DNA of 64,000 nt from Diplonema papillatum. Its lineage: Eukaryota; Euglenozoa; Diplonemea; Diplonemida; Diplonemidae. The notes under the pieces were generated by a model. That model worked only from the letters and a program-made list of their open reading frames with translations, was not told the origin of the DNA and ran no database searches. Positions within the stretch are counted from its first letter, which is position 1. Every line of letters begins with the position of its first letter. Location: contig JAPJBO010000197.1 of NCBI GenBank assembly GCA_030068145.1, forward strand, positions 229,956 through 293,955, in the 5' to 3' direction. The position numbers and the translations under genes were made by a program. This document shows, in pieces, positions 1-10,773 of this stretch.

Positions 1-49
1 TGATTAAGTTCACCGGGTTGCGTGCTCGTCAGGAAGATCCCGGTGCCTT

Positions 50-1708
50 TTAGTTTGCGCCGTTGATGTTGTACTTGTTGACTGCGGTGTCCCACCAGTC
101 GCAGTCGTACCGCGGGCCGATGGTGTCTTCCTCGAAACGCGTCTGCGTGTCGGTGGAGTTGCACATGAAGTGCACCATGTTCTTCTTGACAGGGTCGTAC
201 GCCTCCCACAGCATGTCCTGCGAGCGCGGCTGCTCGAAGTGCGCAAAGCTGCCGAAGAAGTCGCCGTACTGCTTCGACATTTCAATCTCGCCAGGTTCGA
301 ACGTCGCGTTGTACGGCACGAGCCCCGGGTTGTACATCTGAGCAAACGCAAAGGCAAGATCACCGCCGTGGCAGGTGAAGTCCCAGCATTCAGGGTCGGA
401 GGTCCAGACGTACTTCGCAAAGGACATCGGACGGTCAATGAGGTAGTAGTAAATAGGCGACTTCCGACCGCCAGGGGTCAGGTTGATCGCGTTCGTGATC
501 AGCTTCCGGTTTGCGCAGTTGAAGATGTACTCCGTCGCCAGCGTCGTCGCCCGTTCCTTGTTGTCCGTGCTGTTGGGCGGGTACCGCTCGTGGACTTCGA
601 GGAACTTGTCCCTGAACACCGTCAGCTCCAACGCATCGAGTTGTTCCCGAGACATCGGTTGGTCCTGCCCTGTCGTAGCGTTGCGTGTAGCCTGCCAGAT
701 GAACACTCTGCCCTCATTCCCAACGTTGCCGATGATAATCGGCTTGTCCTGAGCATTTCCCCAGTACATTGCGTTGGTCGGGTCCACGATTTTCCCCGTT
801 CCGTTGATCGTTGGTGCCCACGCGGTGAACGCGTGCAGAACGCTGTTCAGGTCGGTCCACAGCTCTGTGGCTACTTTTGCTTCGGCCGCAAGAACGTCGG
901 ACACATTCCTCGACTTCAAGCAGGCGACGTCCAGGAAGTGGCAGTCCAGCGCCTTCGCCAACGCGTATCCTTGAATGTCCGCGGATTCAGTCGGGCGGAA
1001 CGGCAGCGTGAACGGCTCGCTCATCAGGATCGCCTGCTTGAACAACGGGTCGGACACTTCGTTGCTCAAGTGGATCGCGATACTCATCGCCCCCGCCGAC
1101 TGGCCCCAGAGGGTGATCTTCGTCGGGTCCCCTCCAAAGTTCTCGATGTTCCTCCACACCCACTTCAACGCCGTCTGCTGGTCTTCGATTCCGTAGTTTC
1201 CTTTCATCGTCGGTCCCGTCAAAAACCCGAGGGTTCCAAGGCGGTAGTTGATGCTAACTACGACCACGCGGCTGTTGTTCGCGTAGTACGATCCATCGTA
1301 CAACACGCCTCCTCCGTATCCTTGGAAGAAGTTGCCACCGTGAATGAAGAAGAGGATGGGGAGTCCATCACCCTTCTTCGCGTCCATCGGCGTAAACACG
1401 TTGAGGAACAGGCAGTCTTCGCTGATCTTCGGCGGGCAGATCATCGGAGGCAGGACGCACTCTTGCGGGCACCCGACGGTCAGCTCCTTCGCGTCGACTT
1501 GGCCCACGTCTGTCTTCAACACGGGGCTTTCCCACCTCTTCTCGCCTACAGGAGGCTCCGCGTACGGGATCCCCAAGTACTTCACACTCCCGTAGTGCGG
1601 AGCATCGTGCGCGTATCCTGTAATAGACCCACCTTGCACATTCACGGTCACCGGCCGTTGCGCCGTCGCCAGCACTACGACGGCAGCGAAGAAGGCTGCT
1701 CGGAACAT
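50..1708 (-). CDS. Secreted type-B carboxylesterase, copy A
   Basis: A 552-residue alpha/beta-hydrolase of the carboxylesterase/cholinesterase family, expected to hydrolyse ester bonds outside the cell or in a secretory compartment. Residues 1-16 form a hydrophobic signal peptide ending near ATA-QRP. The oxyanion-hole motif HGGN is at 123-126, the nucleophile motif GQSAG at 202-206 (Ser204), the likely acid is Glu332 in GNEG, and the likely catalytic His447 is in CHGGD. Cys80/84/91/99 fit the first family disulfide, and several N-glycosylation sequons are present. The frame is open for 41 codons upstream, but the chosen ATG is the one that starts the signal peptide and is shared with copies B and C. 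Length is normal for the family. It differs from copy B mainly at residues 237-305. Substrate unknown. Confidence 0.93.
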   Translation of the reverse strand: MFRAAFFAAVVVLATAQRPVTVNVQGGSITGYAHDAPHYGSVKYLGIPYAEPPVGEKRWESPVLKTDVGQVDAKELTVGCPQECVLPPMICPPKISEDCLFLNVFTPMDAKKGDGLPILFFIHGGNFFQGYGGGVLYDGSYYANNSRVVVVSINYRLGTLGFLTGPTMKGNYGIEDQQTALKWVWRNIENFGGDPTKITLWGQSAGAMSIAIHLSNEVSDPLFKQAILMSEPFTLPFRPTESADIQGYALAKALDCHFLDVACLKSRNVSDVLAAEAKVATELWTDLNSVLHAFTAWAPTINGTGKIVDPTNAMYWGNAQDKPIIIGNVGNEGRVFIWQATRNATTGQDQPMSREQLDALELTVFRDKFLEVHERYPPNSTDNKERATTLATEYIFNCANRKLITNAINLTPGGRKSPIYYYLIDRPMSFAKYVWTSDPECWDFTCHGGDLAFAFAQMYNPGLVPYNATFEPGEIEMSKQYGDFFGSFAHFEQPRSQDMLWEAYDPVKKNMVHFMCNSTDTQTRFEEDTIGPRYDCDWWDTAVNKYNINGAN

Positions 1709-2723
1709 GGTCTTTATCTTTCTTGCTATCTGCGCGGGATTGCGTTTTTGTGACCGCCGCATAGACCACAATTGTGAAAAGTAAAACTCACGGGTTGATT
1801 TCCAATCCCACGAATCAGAGGCCGTTTCCAATCAGCACCGATTCGAGCCGGATGCCCCCCTGCGAGAAAATCAGACCCTGCACTATCGAAGTCAAGCCGG
1901 ACACGCGCTGCCGGCCAAAGCGAGCTGTATCATAAGATCCGTTTCGAACCCCGCCCGCACCGCAGCACCTCTTTTGTGCCACGCCCATGGTTTCCCCGTC
2001 TCCAGTAATGCCACTGTTCCCCTCTTGCTACCTTTGGTTCGAAGTGATCAGGTGCACGGTGCCGTGGTAGAGATACGTCCACCACTCGTGTCTGTCACGC
2101 GCTGAATGAATCGGATCGGAGAAAAGGCGAAGCCAGGAAGCTGTCAGACTTGCTGCTGACCGGTTGAAGTGGTGCCACGGAACCTTCGAAGAAAAAGGGA
2201 GCAAGTGGAGAAGGAAAGGAGGGAAGGCAAGCTACATAAGCATCCCTGGACGGTTGGTGCGACTAACCTGTCGATCGGCTTATTGCCAGTCTTCAAGGAA
2301 AAACGAGTTTTGTTTTCCAACAGAAGGTGGGGACAATGCGGTCAAGGCTTTTCTGCCCAGCCCCCTGTCTCCTTGGGTCTTTCGTCGAGCGTTTTCGCGT
2401 TTTTGTCGGCAAAACGTCCCCCGCCGGCAACACCGCCCGTTCCGCCCCGGCGTGTAGAAGAGATGTGAAGACGGGTTTTGCCTGGAGGCTTTTCGTGCTA
2501 TTCTGCAGATGCTTTGAGCTATCTTTGTGTCTGTGCTTTTGTGCTGGAGAAGCTTCCGCCGAAGGTCACGCTGGAGCTCGTGCAGTCGGTTCGAGAGTGC
2601 ACTGGTGTAGTCATCTCGGCTCCGAGCAGCACTGTGCACCCACAACTTTCCCACAATGTGATCAGAATGTAGCCACAACATTTACCCACAATACGTTGTG
2701 TCCATTATGACAGCATACTTTCA
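1709..2723. other. Spacer upstream of carboxylesterase A
   Basis: No gene recognised. The segment at about 2163-2330 is repeated in diverged form at about 2990-3105: both contain a 'GAAGTGGTGC' start, a middle part ending 'AACCTGTCG', and a 'TTCAAGGAAA/TTCAAAGAAA' end. This is a local duplication flanking the MITE-like element at 2.7 kb. Confidence 0.5.
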
Positions 2724-2955
2724 AAATACTCGAGGGGCTGCCTTGTGCTTACTTCGAAGGAGGCTAGAGGGGGAGAAACAATACAACTACAAGGGGGGTC
2801 TTTTTTGTTGAACGCTTCGCCCGCCACTGAACCCAGACTCACCTGTGTTTCGTGTGGGCTACAGCACATTTACCTCTTTGATCTTTTGCTGGCAGCCTCC
2901 TCAAGCATTTTCTACAAAGCAGGTGCTTGTTACACTGCTTGTATAATAAAATCCT
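2724..2955 (+). mobile_element. MITE-like interspersed repeat, nearly full copy
   Basis: One of at least nine copies in this window of a roughly 230-bp repeat without coding capacity. It starts AATACTCGAGGGGCTGCC and ends near CTACAAAGCAGGTGCTT. The reverse complement of the 3' end in better copies (GGAAATACTTGAGG) resembles the 5' end, so the element has imperfect terminal inverted repeats of about 20 bp. That favours a non-autonomous DNA transposon over a SINE. No transposase source is present in the window. Confidence 0.6.
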
Positions 2956-4443
2956 CACTCCTATGCTTGTGTCTGTTGCTGCTGACCACATGAAGTGGTG
3001 CAAGTGGAAGCAAGCTACTTTGTTCCTCTGGACGGATTGGGAGCGGCAAACCTGTCGTTCGGATTATTATTAGTCTTCAAAGAAACAAGTTTCTTTTCCT
3101 ACCAAAAAAAAAAAAAAAAAGCAGACCCCTGGCACAGTCAGCGCGTAGCGTTTTTCTGTGTTTTGGAGAACCTCGTGCGTTCGATTGCCAACTCTCTCCG
3201 GGGTTCGACGGCAGCGGGCAGCTTGTGAGCTCGCTCCCAGAGAAACGGTGGGTGGAATGCGCAGAAGAGAGCCGAGGTCGTCTCCTGTAAAGAGCGAAGC
3301 AACGTAAGCGGGCGAATGGTGGGTCTTGTTTGGGTACTGTGTATCGTATTTGTATCGGTTGCGATACGAACGTTTGTGCCGTGGCTCTTTTTTCCAATGT
3401 GAATACCTCCTGCACAGCAGTGTAGGGTGCTGCGTGGTGTACATACATCTACAACCCTCTCCGTAAGGTATGCAGTATCCCTTGCTGCTGGTGTGCATCG
3501 CTAGTAGGTGTGTGCAAACAGTGCAAACATTTACTTAGTAGGTACAGCATGCAGTAGACAAAGCAGCGGATATTGGACAGACTACACGTAGAAATTGTAC
3601 ACCAAACAACGCGTGTAGTGTGTACGAAGATGCAACGGGTGCAAGCGTGTATGGGGAAGGAGGCGGAGAGAGGGAGAATTGTGCTTGAAATCGGCTCCAG
3701 TGGACATTGGTGCCAGTCCTTTGAAAGCCCACGGACGCGGTCAGGCGGACCTCATCGTGTGGGAGAAACGCATTGCATCGTTTGCTTTGCATTGGAAAGA
3801 TTCTGTGTTGGTTCGTTCCGTCCTCCTAATTCTGAATGTTCTCCTCCTCGCACCCGTTCGCTGCTGCATGATGCAAAGTGATCGGTTGGGCGAAGCGAAA
3901 GTGAGGACATGATGGTCTTCAACGGGAAGAATCCATGTGTACAAGTATTAGATGGATGATGTAAACAATGAAGGATGCACGACTGAAAATACTTGGAGGT
4001 GCCGTCAACCCACTCAGAAGAAAGCTGCAAAATGGGGACCAATACAGCAGTCGGTACATCTCTACTTCACAGTTCCGCCTGTATAAATGCTGCATGCCGA
4101 AGAAGTGCCGACAAATGTGGCCCGGGTGCCTGTGGAACGAGGTTTCCCGGTCGCCATGGCCACCGGCTCGCTCCGATCAGATGGGTTGTAGCCCGCGGCA
4201 TCGCGGACGAATTGTAAGCGTCGGCGTATTGCTGCGCCCAGGCTCATGCCAGCCACAGCGACCCTCCTCTCCGTTTGAACTTCGGGTGAGGACAGGACCC
4301 GAAATACATCCGACAAGTTGACCGGTGGCCACCTTCAGCAACCTTTTCACCGCCTTCGCTCGTCACGCGGCAAGCGACTTGGCCGGTTGCCATCGGCGGT
4401 GCACAGTATTGGGCCAAAAGCCAGGAGTGGTGGTCCCCTCGTT
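2956..4443. other. Spacer between carboxylesterases A and B
   Basis: No gene recognised. It holds the second half of the local duplication (2990-3105) and an A-tract of 17-18 bases at about 3104. The remainder looks unique, with only short open frames and no family resemblance. Confidence 0.5.
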
Positions 4444-6102
4444 TTAGTTTGCGCCGTTGATGTTGTATGTGTTGACTGCGGTGTCCCACCAGTCGCAGTC
4501 GTACCGCGGGCCGATGGTGTCTTCCTCGAAACGCGTCTGCGTGTCGGTGGAGTTGCACATGAAGTGCACCATGTTCTTCTTGACAGGGTCGTACGCCTCC
4601 CACAGCATGTCCTGCGAGCGCGGCTGCTCGAAGTGCGCAAAGCTGCCGAAGAAGTCGCCGTACTGCTTCGACATTTCAATCTCGCCAGGTTCGAACGTCG
4701 CGTTGTACGGCACGAGCCCCGGGTTGTACATCTGAGCAAACGCAAAGGCAAGATCACCGCCGTGGCAGGTGAAGTCCCAGCATTCAGGGTCGGAGGTCCA
4801 GACGTACTTCGCAAAGGACATCGGACGGTCAATGAGGTAGTAGTAAATAGGCGACTTCCGACCGCCAGGGGTCAGGTTGATCGCGTTCGTGATCAGCTTC
4901 CGGTTTGCGCAGTTGAAGATGTACTCCGTCGCCAGCGTCGTCGCCCGTTCCTTGTTGTCCGTGCTGTTGGGCGGGTACCGCTCGTGGACTTCGAGGAACT
5001 TGTCCCTGAACACCGTCAGCTCCAACGCATCGAGTTGTTCCCGAGACATCGGTTGGTCCTGCCCTGTCGTAGCGTTGCGTGTAGCCTGCCAGATGAACAC
5101 TCTGCCCTCATTCCCAACGTTGCCGATGATAATCGGCTTGTCCTGAGCATTTCCCCAGTACATTGCGTTGGTCGGGTCCACAATCTTAGCCGTTCCGTTG
5201 ATCGTCGGAGCCCACGGGATAAACGCGTGCAGAACGCTGTTCACGTCGGTCCACAGCTCTGTGGCTACTTTACCTTCGGCTACCAGGACGTCGGATACGT
5301 TCCTTGACTTCATGCAGGCAACGTCCAGGAAGTGGCAGTCCAGCGCCTTCGCCAACGCGTATCCTTGAATGTCTGCCGAAGCAGGTGGGCGGTACGGCAG
5401 CGTGAACGGCTCGCTCATCAGGATCGCCTGCTTGAACAACGGGTCTGACACTTCGTTGCTCAAGTGGATCGCGATGCTCATCGCCCCCGCCGACTGGCCC
5501 CAGAGGGTGATCTTCGTCGGGTCCCCTCCAAAGTTCTCGATGTTCCTCCACACCCACTTCAACGCCGTCTGCTGGTCTTCGATTCCGTAGTTTCCTTTCA
5601 TCGTCGGTCCGGACAAAAACCCGAGGGTTCCAAGGCGGTAGTTGATGCTAACTACGACCACGCGGCTGTTGTTCGCGTAGTACGATCCATCGTACAACAC
5701 CCCGCCTCCGTATCCTTGGAAGAAGTTGCCACCGTGAATGAAGAAGAGGATGGGGAGTCCATCACCCTTCTTCGCGTCCATCGGCGTAAATACGTTGACG
5801 AACAGGCAGTCTTCGCTGATCTTCGGCGGGCAGATCATCGGAGGCAGGACGCACTCTTGCGGGCACCCGACGGTCAGCTCCTTCGCGTCGACTTGGCCCA
5901 CGTCTGTCTTCAACACGGGGCTTTCCCACCTCTTCTCGCCTACAGGAGGCTCCGCGTACGGGATCCCCAAGTACTTCACACTCCCGTAGTGCGGAGCATC
6001 GTGCGCGTATCCTGTAATAGACCCACCTTGCACATTCACGGTCACCGGCCGTTGCGCCGTCGCCAGCACTACGACGGCAGCGAAGAAGGCTGCTCGGAAC
6101 AT
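4444..6102 (-). CDS. Secreted type-B carboxylesterase, copy B
   Basis: Another 552-residue carboxylesterase with the same signal peptide and triad residues (Ser204, Glu332, His447) as copy A. The N-terminal ~235 residues and C-terminal ~245 residues are almost identical to A. Between about 237 and 305 it instead shares residues with copy C, for example YRPP after FTLP and FIPWAPTINGT. This patch pattern points to gene conversion within the cluster. The last residues are TYNINGAN, against KYNINGAN in A. The ATG follows a short unique leader unrelated to that of A, so the promoter regions are not shared. Confidence 0.93.
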   Translation of the reverse strand: MFRAAFFAAVVVLATAQRPVTVNVQGGSITGYAHDAPHYGSVKYLGIPYAEPPVGEKRWESPVLKTDVGQVDAKELTVGCPQECVLPPMICPPKISEDCLFVNVFTPMDAKKGDGLPILFFIHGGNFFQGYGGGVLYDGSYYANNSRVVVVSINYRLGTLGFLSGPTMKGNYGIEDQQTALKWVWRNIENFGGDPTKITLWGQSAGAMSIAIHLSNEVSDPLFKQAILMSEPFTLPYRPPASADIQGYALAKALDCHFLDVACMKSRNVSDVLVAEGKVATELWTDVNSVLHAFIPWAPTINGTAKIVDPTNAMYWGNAQDKPIIIGNVGNEGRVFIWQATRNATTGQDQPMSREQLDALELTVFRDKFLEVHERYPPNSTDNKERATTLATEYIFNCANRKLITNAINLTPGGRKSPIYYYLIDRPMSFAKYVWTSDPECWDFTCHGGDLAFAFAQMYNPGLVPYNATFEPGEIEMSKQYGDFFGSFAHFEQPRSQDMLWEAYDPVKKNMVHFMCNSTDTQTRFEEDTIGPRYDCDWWDTAVNTYNINGAN

Positions 6103-7404
6103 GGTTCTTTCCTATAACTCCAGCGTGGGGCCTTCTTGCCTTGTGTGTGTATGAGTGGGTATGCGTGCAATGGACCTTTTAAGGTGCGCTGCCCCATCAC
6201 GGACAGCTATCGTAGCCCTTCCGCGCGCAACATAACTTCGTACAGTCAAAGCTGCAGCTGAGTTCCGTCTTCAGTGAGCCAGAAACACGCAGCAGCTCGA
6301 CTATGACTTTAGAGAGCCGACACTACAACCCGTGGTCAAGGTTTCTTGTCTTTCGAGGGTCCGATGACGACTTTCCGAACGCGTGGAAGGCGACCTGCAT
6401 GGAACAGCTGCACACTCTCTGCATATAGATCTCCTGTTGAGGTCGCCCCGCATGCTCTCGATGGGTCGGTTTTAAGAAAGAGAAAAGGCAAACCCAATTT
6501 GAAGTGTAGCGAAACGGACTCCAACGGACGCTCTTCCGCGCGCAACATAACGCAGGCAGTGCCCTTACAAGTAGAGCGCGTCTCGGGTCAGCAGTAAGCT
6601 GCCAAACCCGACCGACACTCCTTATAACGTCGGGTGTTCGAGTTGGATGAAGACTGGGTAGAGACGGAGAGAGGAGAAGAAGACGTTCGTTTCTCGGGAC
6701 GGACCACTGCAGCACACAAAACCTCGAGCCGGAGTTGAGAACCAGTGCCACAACCCCGTCCGCTTTGCCCTGTGGCTGACCGCACGCCTTGATGCTTAGG
6801 TTTGGGAAATCAGCACCCACAGGATCCGTGGCTCTGCAGTACCGCTGAACACGTGAAATTTGAACTTCCCGTGTAGGAGGCTTTCCCCGGTAAGCGATAG
6901 AGAAGAACAGGGAAAGAGAGACGTGCTTCCGCCTACAAATGACGCTGGCAATCCAAGGTCCGAGCGTCGGCTCAAGTCCCCTGCTGATTAAAGGCACTGA
7001 GAAGACAGACAGGAGAGTTAAGTATCAGCTCCCTGCGCTGCTGCTCCACAGGCTGCCAGGCAGAGGAGGGAGAGGAGGAAAGTCTTAGTACGATGTTTCA
7101 GCAGGCAATGCCTCTCAACACGTACACGTGCTCGATGCTGGCGAGTCATCGTCGATAGAACGAAGGGGGGAAGTTTTATTTTAGTGTTTCTGACAGAAGC
7201 ACGACTTTTATGTAGTCGTTTGATGATAGCTTCATGTCTTCTTCGCGGGAATGCAGATTTTATACAGGAGGGGGTGTAAAGACTCCGCGAAGAACGGAGC
7301 CCTTGGCTTTGTATTGTCGACAAATCAACCTAGGTTGACGGCAGTTTGTCGCCTTTCGTCTTCTCTTGTGCCTTTGGGTGCTTCTGCTGCCAAACCTTAC
7401 CCTT
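6103..7404. other. Spacer upstream of carboxylesterase B
   Basis: No gene recognised. A 19-bp sequence, CTTCCGCGCGCAACATAAC, occurs near 6217-6236 and again at 6534-6552 as a perfect direct repeat around about 300 bp of otherwise unremarkable DNA. The remainder has no recognisable features. Confidence 0.45.
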
Positions 7405-7700
7405 CCATTTTTTGTTTTGTATGAGCACCTGCTTTGTAGGGAATACTTGAGGATGCTGCCAGCTGCAAAAGATCAAAGGCATATCGTGGTACTCATCGGC
7501 GTGCCGATGACTCCCCACTATCGCAACAATATTCGAAGATCAAAGGGGGTAAACGTGCTGTAGCCTACACGAAATACAGGTGAATCTGGGCGCAGTGGCG
7601 GGCGTAAGGGTTCAACAAAAAGACCCACTTTGTAGTTGTATTGTTTTCTCCCCCTCTAGCCTCCTTCGAAGTAAGCACAAGGCAGCCCCTCGAGTATTTT
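7405..7700 (-). mobile_element. MITE-like repeat, minus orientation, with internal insertion
   Basis: Minus-strand copy running from GTATGAGCACCTGCTTTGTAG to CCTCGAGTATTTT. It is longer than the others because about 70 bp is inserted between two copies of 'AGATCAAAGG' in its middle, possibly a small internal duplication or nested insertion. The terminal sequences match the other family members. Confidence 0.6.
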
Positions 7701-8343
7701 CCACTGCGGTGCTCGTTCTCCGTCTCGTGTTTCGCTGGCAGTCAGCAGACCAAACCAAGGTTGAGCCCATCCGTGGGACTATGAAAATGCCTTGGGGAAA
7801 GCAGCCGTGCCAACCTTTGAGACAAATACTCGACGTAGCTGCTGGGCAAATACAATACAAACACAACCTGATTTGTTCTTCGCTTACACCTGTCGCGTAG
7901 GGGTGAACCCGCATGACCTCACGTCCATTCAACACGCGTGGTTCGGTAGTTACAGCAACTTGGGATCCCTTCTGTTCTTTGTCGGGCAGCATCGTCGAGC
8001 ATTTCCTTTCAAGCTGGCGTGGGGAGCAAGCGAGGGGTAAAATTACGGTGTTCTTCTCGGGAGCGACGGGGTAATAACCTTTGTACAAGTGTTAGTTCTC
8101 GTCGGAATAGTATCAATCTTCTAAGACCTTCGATCTTAAAAAAATGGCGCCAGACCGGAGCTTCCAGTACGCTTGCAGGAAATCGAGTCCGTGCGCTTGA
8201 CGGCCGACTCTGCCTGTTGGCTAATCATTTTTTGGATGACAATGGTACATGCTGCGCACGTACTATCGTCAGCGCAAGGAAGTATAAAGTGCTGAGAGCA
8301 TCCGCAGGAAGAAGAAGAACGCCGACTTTCGGACACTCTCGAG
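7701..8343. other. Spacer left of the carboxylesterase 3' fragments
   Basis: Nothing recognised. There is no convincing open frame and no repeat shared with the rest of the window. Confidence 0.4.
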
Positions 8344-8585
8344 TCTGCGCCGTGGATGCTGTTTGTACCTGTTGATGCGGTGGTCCCAATAGCTGCAGTC
8401 GTACCTCGGTCCGACACTGTTCCGTTCAAAAACCGTCTGCGTGCTGGTCGAGTTGCACGCGAGGTGCACAATGTTGTGCTGGGCCGAGCGCGGCTGCTCG
8501 AAGTTCGCAAAACGAACGTGATTCCGGCCTTCCGCAGGTCCGGGTTGTACATCTGCGCTAATCAAAGGGAAGGTCGCCGCCGCGG
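8344..8585 (-). pseudogene. Carboxylesterase 3'-end fragment 1 (echo of copy C)
   Basis: Decayed copy of the last ~80 codons of carboxylesterase C with an internal deletion that joins the ASN-rich tail region to the segment around 'NPDLRKAG'. It has several substitutions and no promoter or N-terminal part. It is followed to the right by a diverged copy of the sequence that lies just downstream of the copy C stop codon, so the duplication unit was 3' flank plus 3' coding end. Confidence 0.8.
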
Positions 8586-8680
8586 AATACAAGAACCATC
8601 CGCAACATGTTCTGGTCGCCCAATACGCCACACTTGGGAGGCTTCTAGCAATGGCCGTTAGCTCGGGTTCTCTCGGCACT

Positions 8681-9030
8681 CAGTTGGCGCCGTTGATGTT
8701 GTACCTGTTGATGCGGTGGTCCAAAAAGCTGCAGTCGTACCTCGGTCCGACAATGTTCTGTTCGATAGCCGTCTGCGTGCTGGTCGAGTTGCAGGCGAAG
8801 TGCACAATTTTGTGCTGGGCCGGTGCGTGCTGGTCGAGTTGCACGCGAAGTGCACAATTTTGTGCTGGGCCGGAATACACCTCCCACGACATAGCCTGCG
8901 AGCGCGGCTGCTCGAAGTTCGCAATACTGCCGCGAAGAAGTCGCCGAACTGCAACGTCGCCAGGCTTCCGCATGTTCGGGTACAGCTGCGCTCATGCAAA
9001 GGGAAGGTCGCCGCCGTGGACTGTAAGACA
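8681..9030 (-). pseudogene. Carboxylesterase 3'-end fragment 2 (echo of copy C)
   Basis: A second decayed copy of the same 3' end, starting 431 bp left of the equivalent point in copy C. It contains its own internal duplication of about 50 bp (two consecutive copies of 'GCGTGCTGGTCGAGTTGCA' and the following bases), plus deletions. The three tandem 3' ends (fragments 1 and 2 and the real gene) all share the flank ending 'CAGTTGGCGCCG' or a variant of it. Confidence 0.82.
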
Positions 9031-9114
9031 TCCGCAATATTTTTCTCTGGCCGTCCAATACGCCAGAATTGGGGGGCTTCTCGCGAGGACCGTTAGCACG
9101 GGTTCTCTTGACAC

Positions 9115-10773
9115 TCAGTTGGCGCCGTTGATGTTGTACCTGTTGATGCGGTGGTCCCAAAAGCTGCAGTCGTACCTCGGTCCGACACTGTTCCGCTCGG
9201 AAACCGTCTGCGTGCTGGTTGAATTGCACGCGAAGTGCACAATGTTGTGCTGGGCCGGATCGTACGCCTCCCACGACATAGCCTGCGACCGCGGCTGCTC
9301 GAAGTTCGCAAAGCTGCCGAAGAAGTCGCCGAACTGCTTCGACATTGCGATCTCGCCCGGTTCAAACGTGATGCCGGCCTTCCGCAGGTCCGGGTTGTAC
9401 ATCTGCGCAAACGCAAAGGGGAGGTCGCCGCCGTGGCAGGTGTAGTTCAGGCACTCGGGGTCGGAGGTCCAGACGTGTTGCCCGAAGGACATCGGCCGGT
9501 CGACGAGGTAATAGTACACCGGGGTTTGCCGCCCGCCTGGGGTCAGGCTGATGGCGTTCGAGACCAGTTTCCGGGTGGCGCAGGCGAAGACGTAGTTCGA
9601 CGCAAGCTCGGCGGCGACGTCCTTGTTGTCGCCTGGCGTCGGAGGGTACCGGGAATGGACGGAAGGGTACTGCTCCTCGAACACGGCCAGCTCCAACGCG
9701 TCGAGCTGAACATTGGTCAGGGGCTCATCCTTCCCAGAGGTCGCGTTGCGGGTGGCTTGCCAGATGAAGACACGGCCTTCGTCTCCTACGTTGCCGACAA
9801 TAACCGGTTTGTCCTGTGCCTTTCCCCAGTACATTGCGTTGGTCGGGTCCAATACATCGTGCGTTCCGTTGATCGTCGGAGCCCATGGGATGAACGCGTG
9901 CAGGACGCTTCCCAGGTCGGTCCACAGCTCTGTCGCCACCTTTGCTTCGGCCGCCAGAATCTCGGCCACGTTCTTCTGCTTCAAGCAGCCGACGTTCAGC
10001 AAATCGCAGCCCAGCGCCCGCGCAAGGGCGAGGGCCTGGACGTTCGCTGCCTTCGGCGGGCGGTACGGCAGCGTGAACGGCTCGCTCATCATGATCGCCT
10101 GCTTGAACAACGGGTCTGACACTTCGCTGCTCAAGTGGATCGCGACGCTCATCGCCCCCGCCGACTGGCCCCAGAGGGTGATCTTCGTCGGGTCCCCTCC
10201 AAAGTTCTCGATGTTCCTCCACACCCACTTCAACGCCGTCTGCTGGTCTTCGATTCCGTAGTTTCCGAAAACCGTCCCTCCAGACAAAAATCCGAGGGTT
10301 CCAAGGCGGTAGTTGATGCTAACGACCACCACGCGGCTGTTGTTCGCGTAGTACGATCCATCGTACAACATCCCTCCTCCGTATCCCATGAAGAAGTTGC
10401 CACCGTGAATGAAGAAGAGGATGGGGAGTCCATCACCCTTCTTCGCGTCCATCGGCGTAAATACGTTGAGGAACAGGCAGTCTTCGCTGATCTTCGGCGG
10501 GCAGATCATCGGAGGCAGGACGCACTCTTGCGGGCACCCGACGGTCAGCTCCTTCGCGTCGACTTGGCCCACGTCTGTCTTCAACACGGGGCTTTCCCAC
10601 CTCTTCTCGCCTACAGGAGGCTCCGCGTACGGGATCCCCAAGTACTTCACACTCCCGTAGTGCGGAGCATCGTGCGCGTATCCTGTAATAGACCCACCTT
10701 GCACATTCACGGTCACCGGCCGTTGCGCCGTCGCCAGCACTGCGACGGCAGCGAAGAAGGCTGCCCGGAGCAT
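9115..10773 (-). CDS. Secreted type-B carboxylesterase, copy C
   Basis: A 552-residue paralogue with conserved signal peptide, HGGN, GQSAG, acidic (GDEG) and CHGGD motifs. Residues 1 to about 235 are nearly identical to A and B, with small differences such as GGTVFG for GPTMKG. From about residue 240 to the end it is clearly diverged, for example ALGCDLLNVGC against ALDCHFLDVAC and NPDLRKAGITFEPGE against NPGLVPYNATFEPGE. The abrupt change suggests recent conversion of the N-terminal half. The long open frame reaches 11085, but the ATG at 10771-10773 matches the paralogues. Just upstream (about 10808-10856) is a diverged sequence like the end of the MITE-like family. Confidence 0.92.
   Translation of the reverse strand: MLRAAFFAAVAVLATAQRPVTVNVQGGSITGYAHDAPHYGSVKYLGIPYAEPPVGEKRWESPVLKTDVGQVDAKELTVGCPQECVLPPMICPPKISEDCLFLNVFTPMDAKKGDGLPILFFIHGGNFFMGYGGGMLYDGSYYANNSRVVVVSINYRLGTLGFLSGGTVFGNYGIEDQQTALKWVWRNIENFGGDPTKITLWGQSAGAMSVAIHLSSEVSDPLFKQAIMMSEPFTLPYRPPKAANVQALALARALGCDLLNVGCLKQKNVAEILAAEAKVATELWTDLGSVLHAFIPWAPTINGTHDVLDPTNAMYWGKAQDKPVIVGNVGDEGRVFIWQATRNATSGKDEPLTNVQLDALELAVFEEQYPSVHSRYPPTPGDNKDVAAELASNYVFACATRKLVSNAISLTPGGRQTPVYYYLVDRPMSFGQHVWTSDPECLNYTCHGGDLPFAFAQMYNPDLRKAGITFEPGEIAMSKQFGDFFGSFANFEQPRSQAMSWEAYDPAQHNIVHFACNSTSTQTVSERNSVGPRYDCSFWDHRINRYNINGAN

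Noticed and set aside
170-1753. Long open frame (527 codons) on the plus strand opposite carboxylesterase A, and similar ones opposite copies B and C
   Set aside because: They are antisense shadows of conserved coding sequence: Arg/Val-rich, with no family resemblance, and explained by the codon bias of the real gene.
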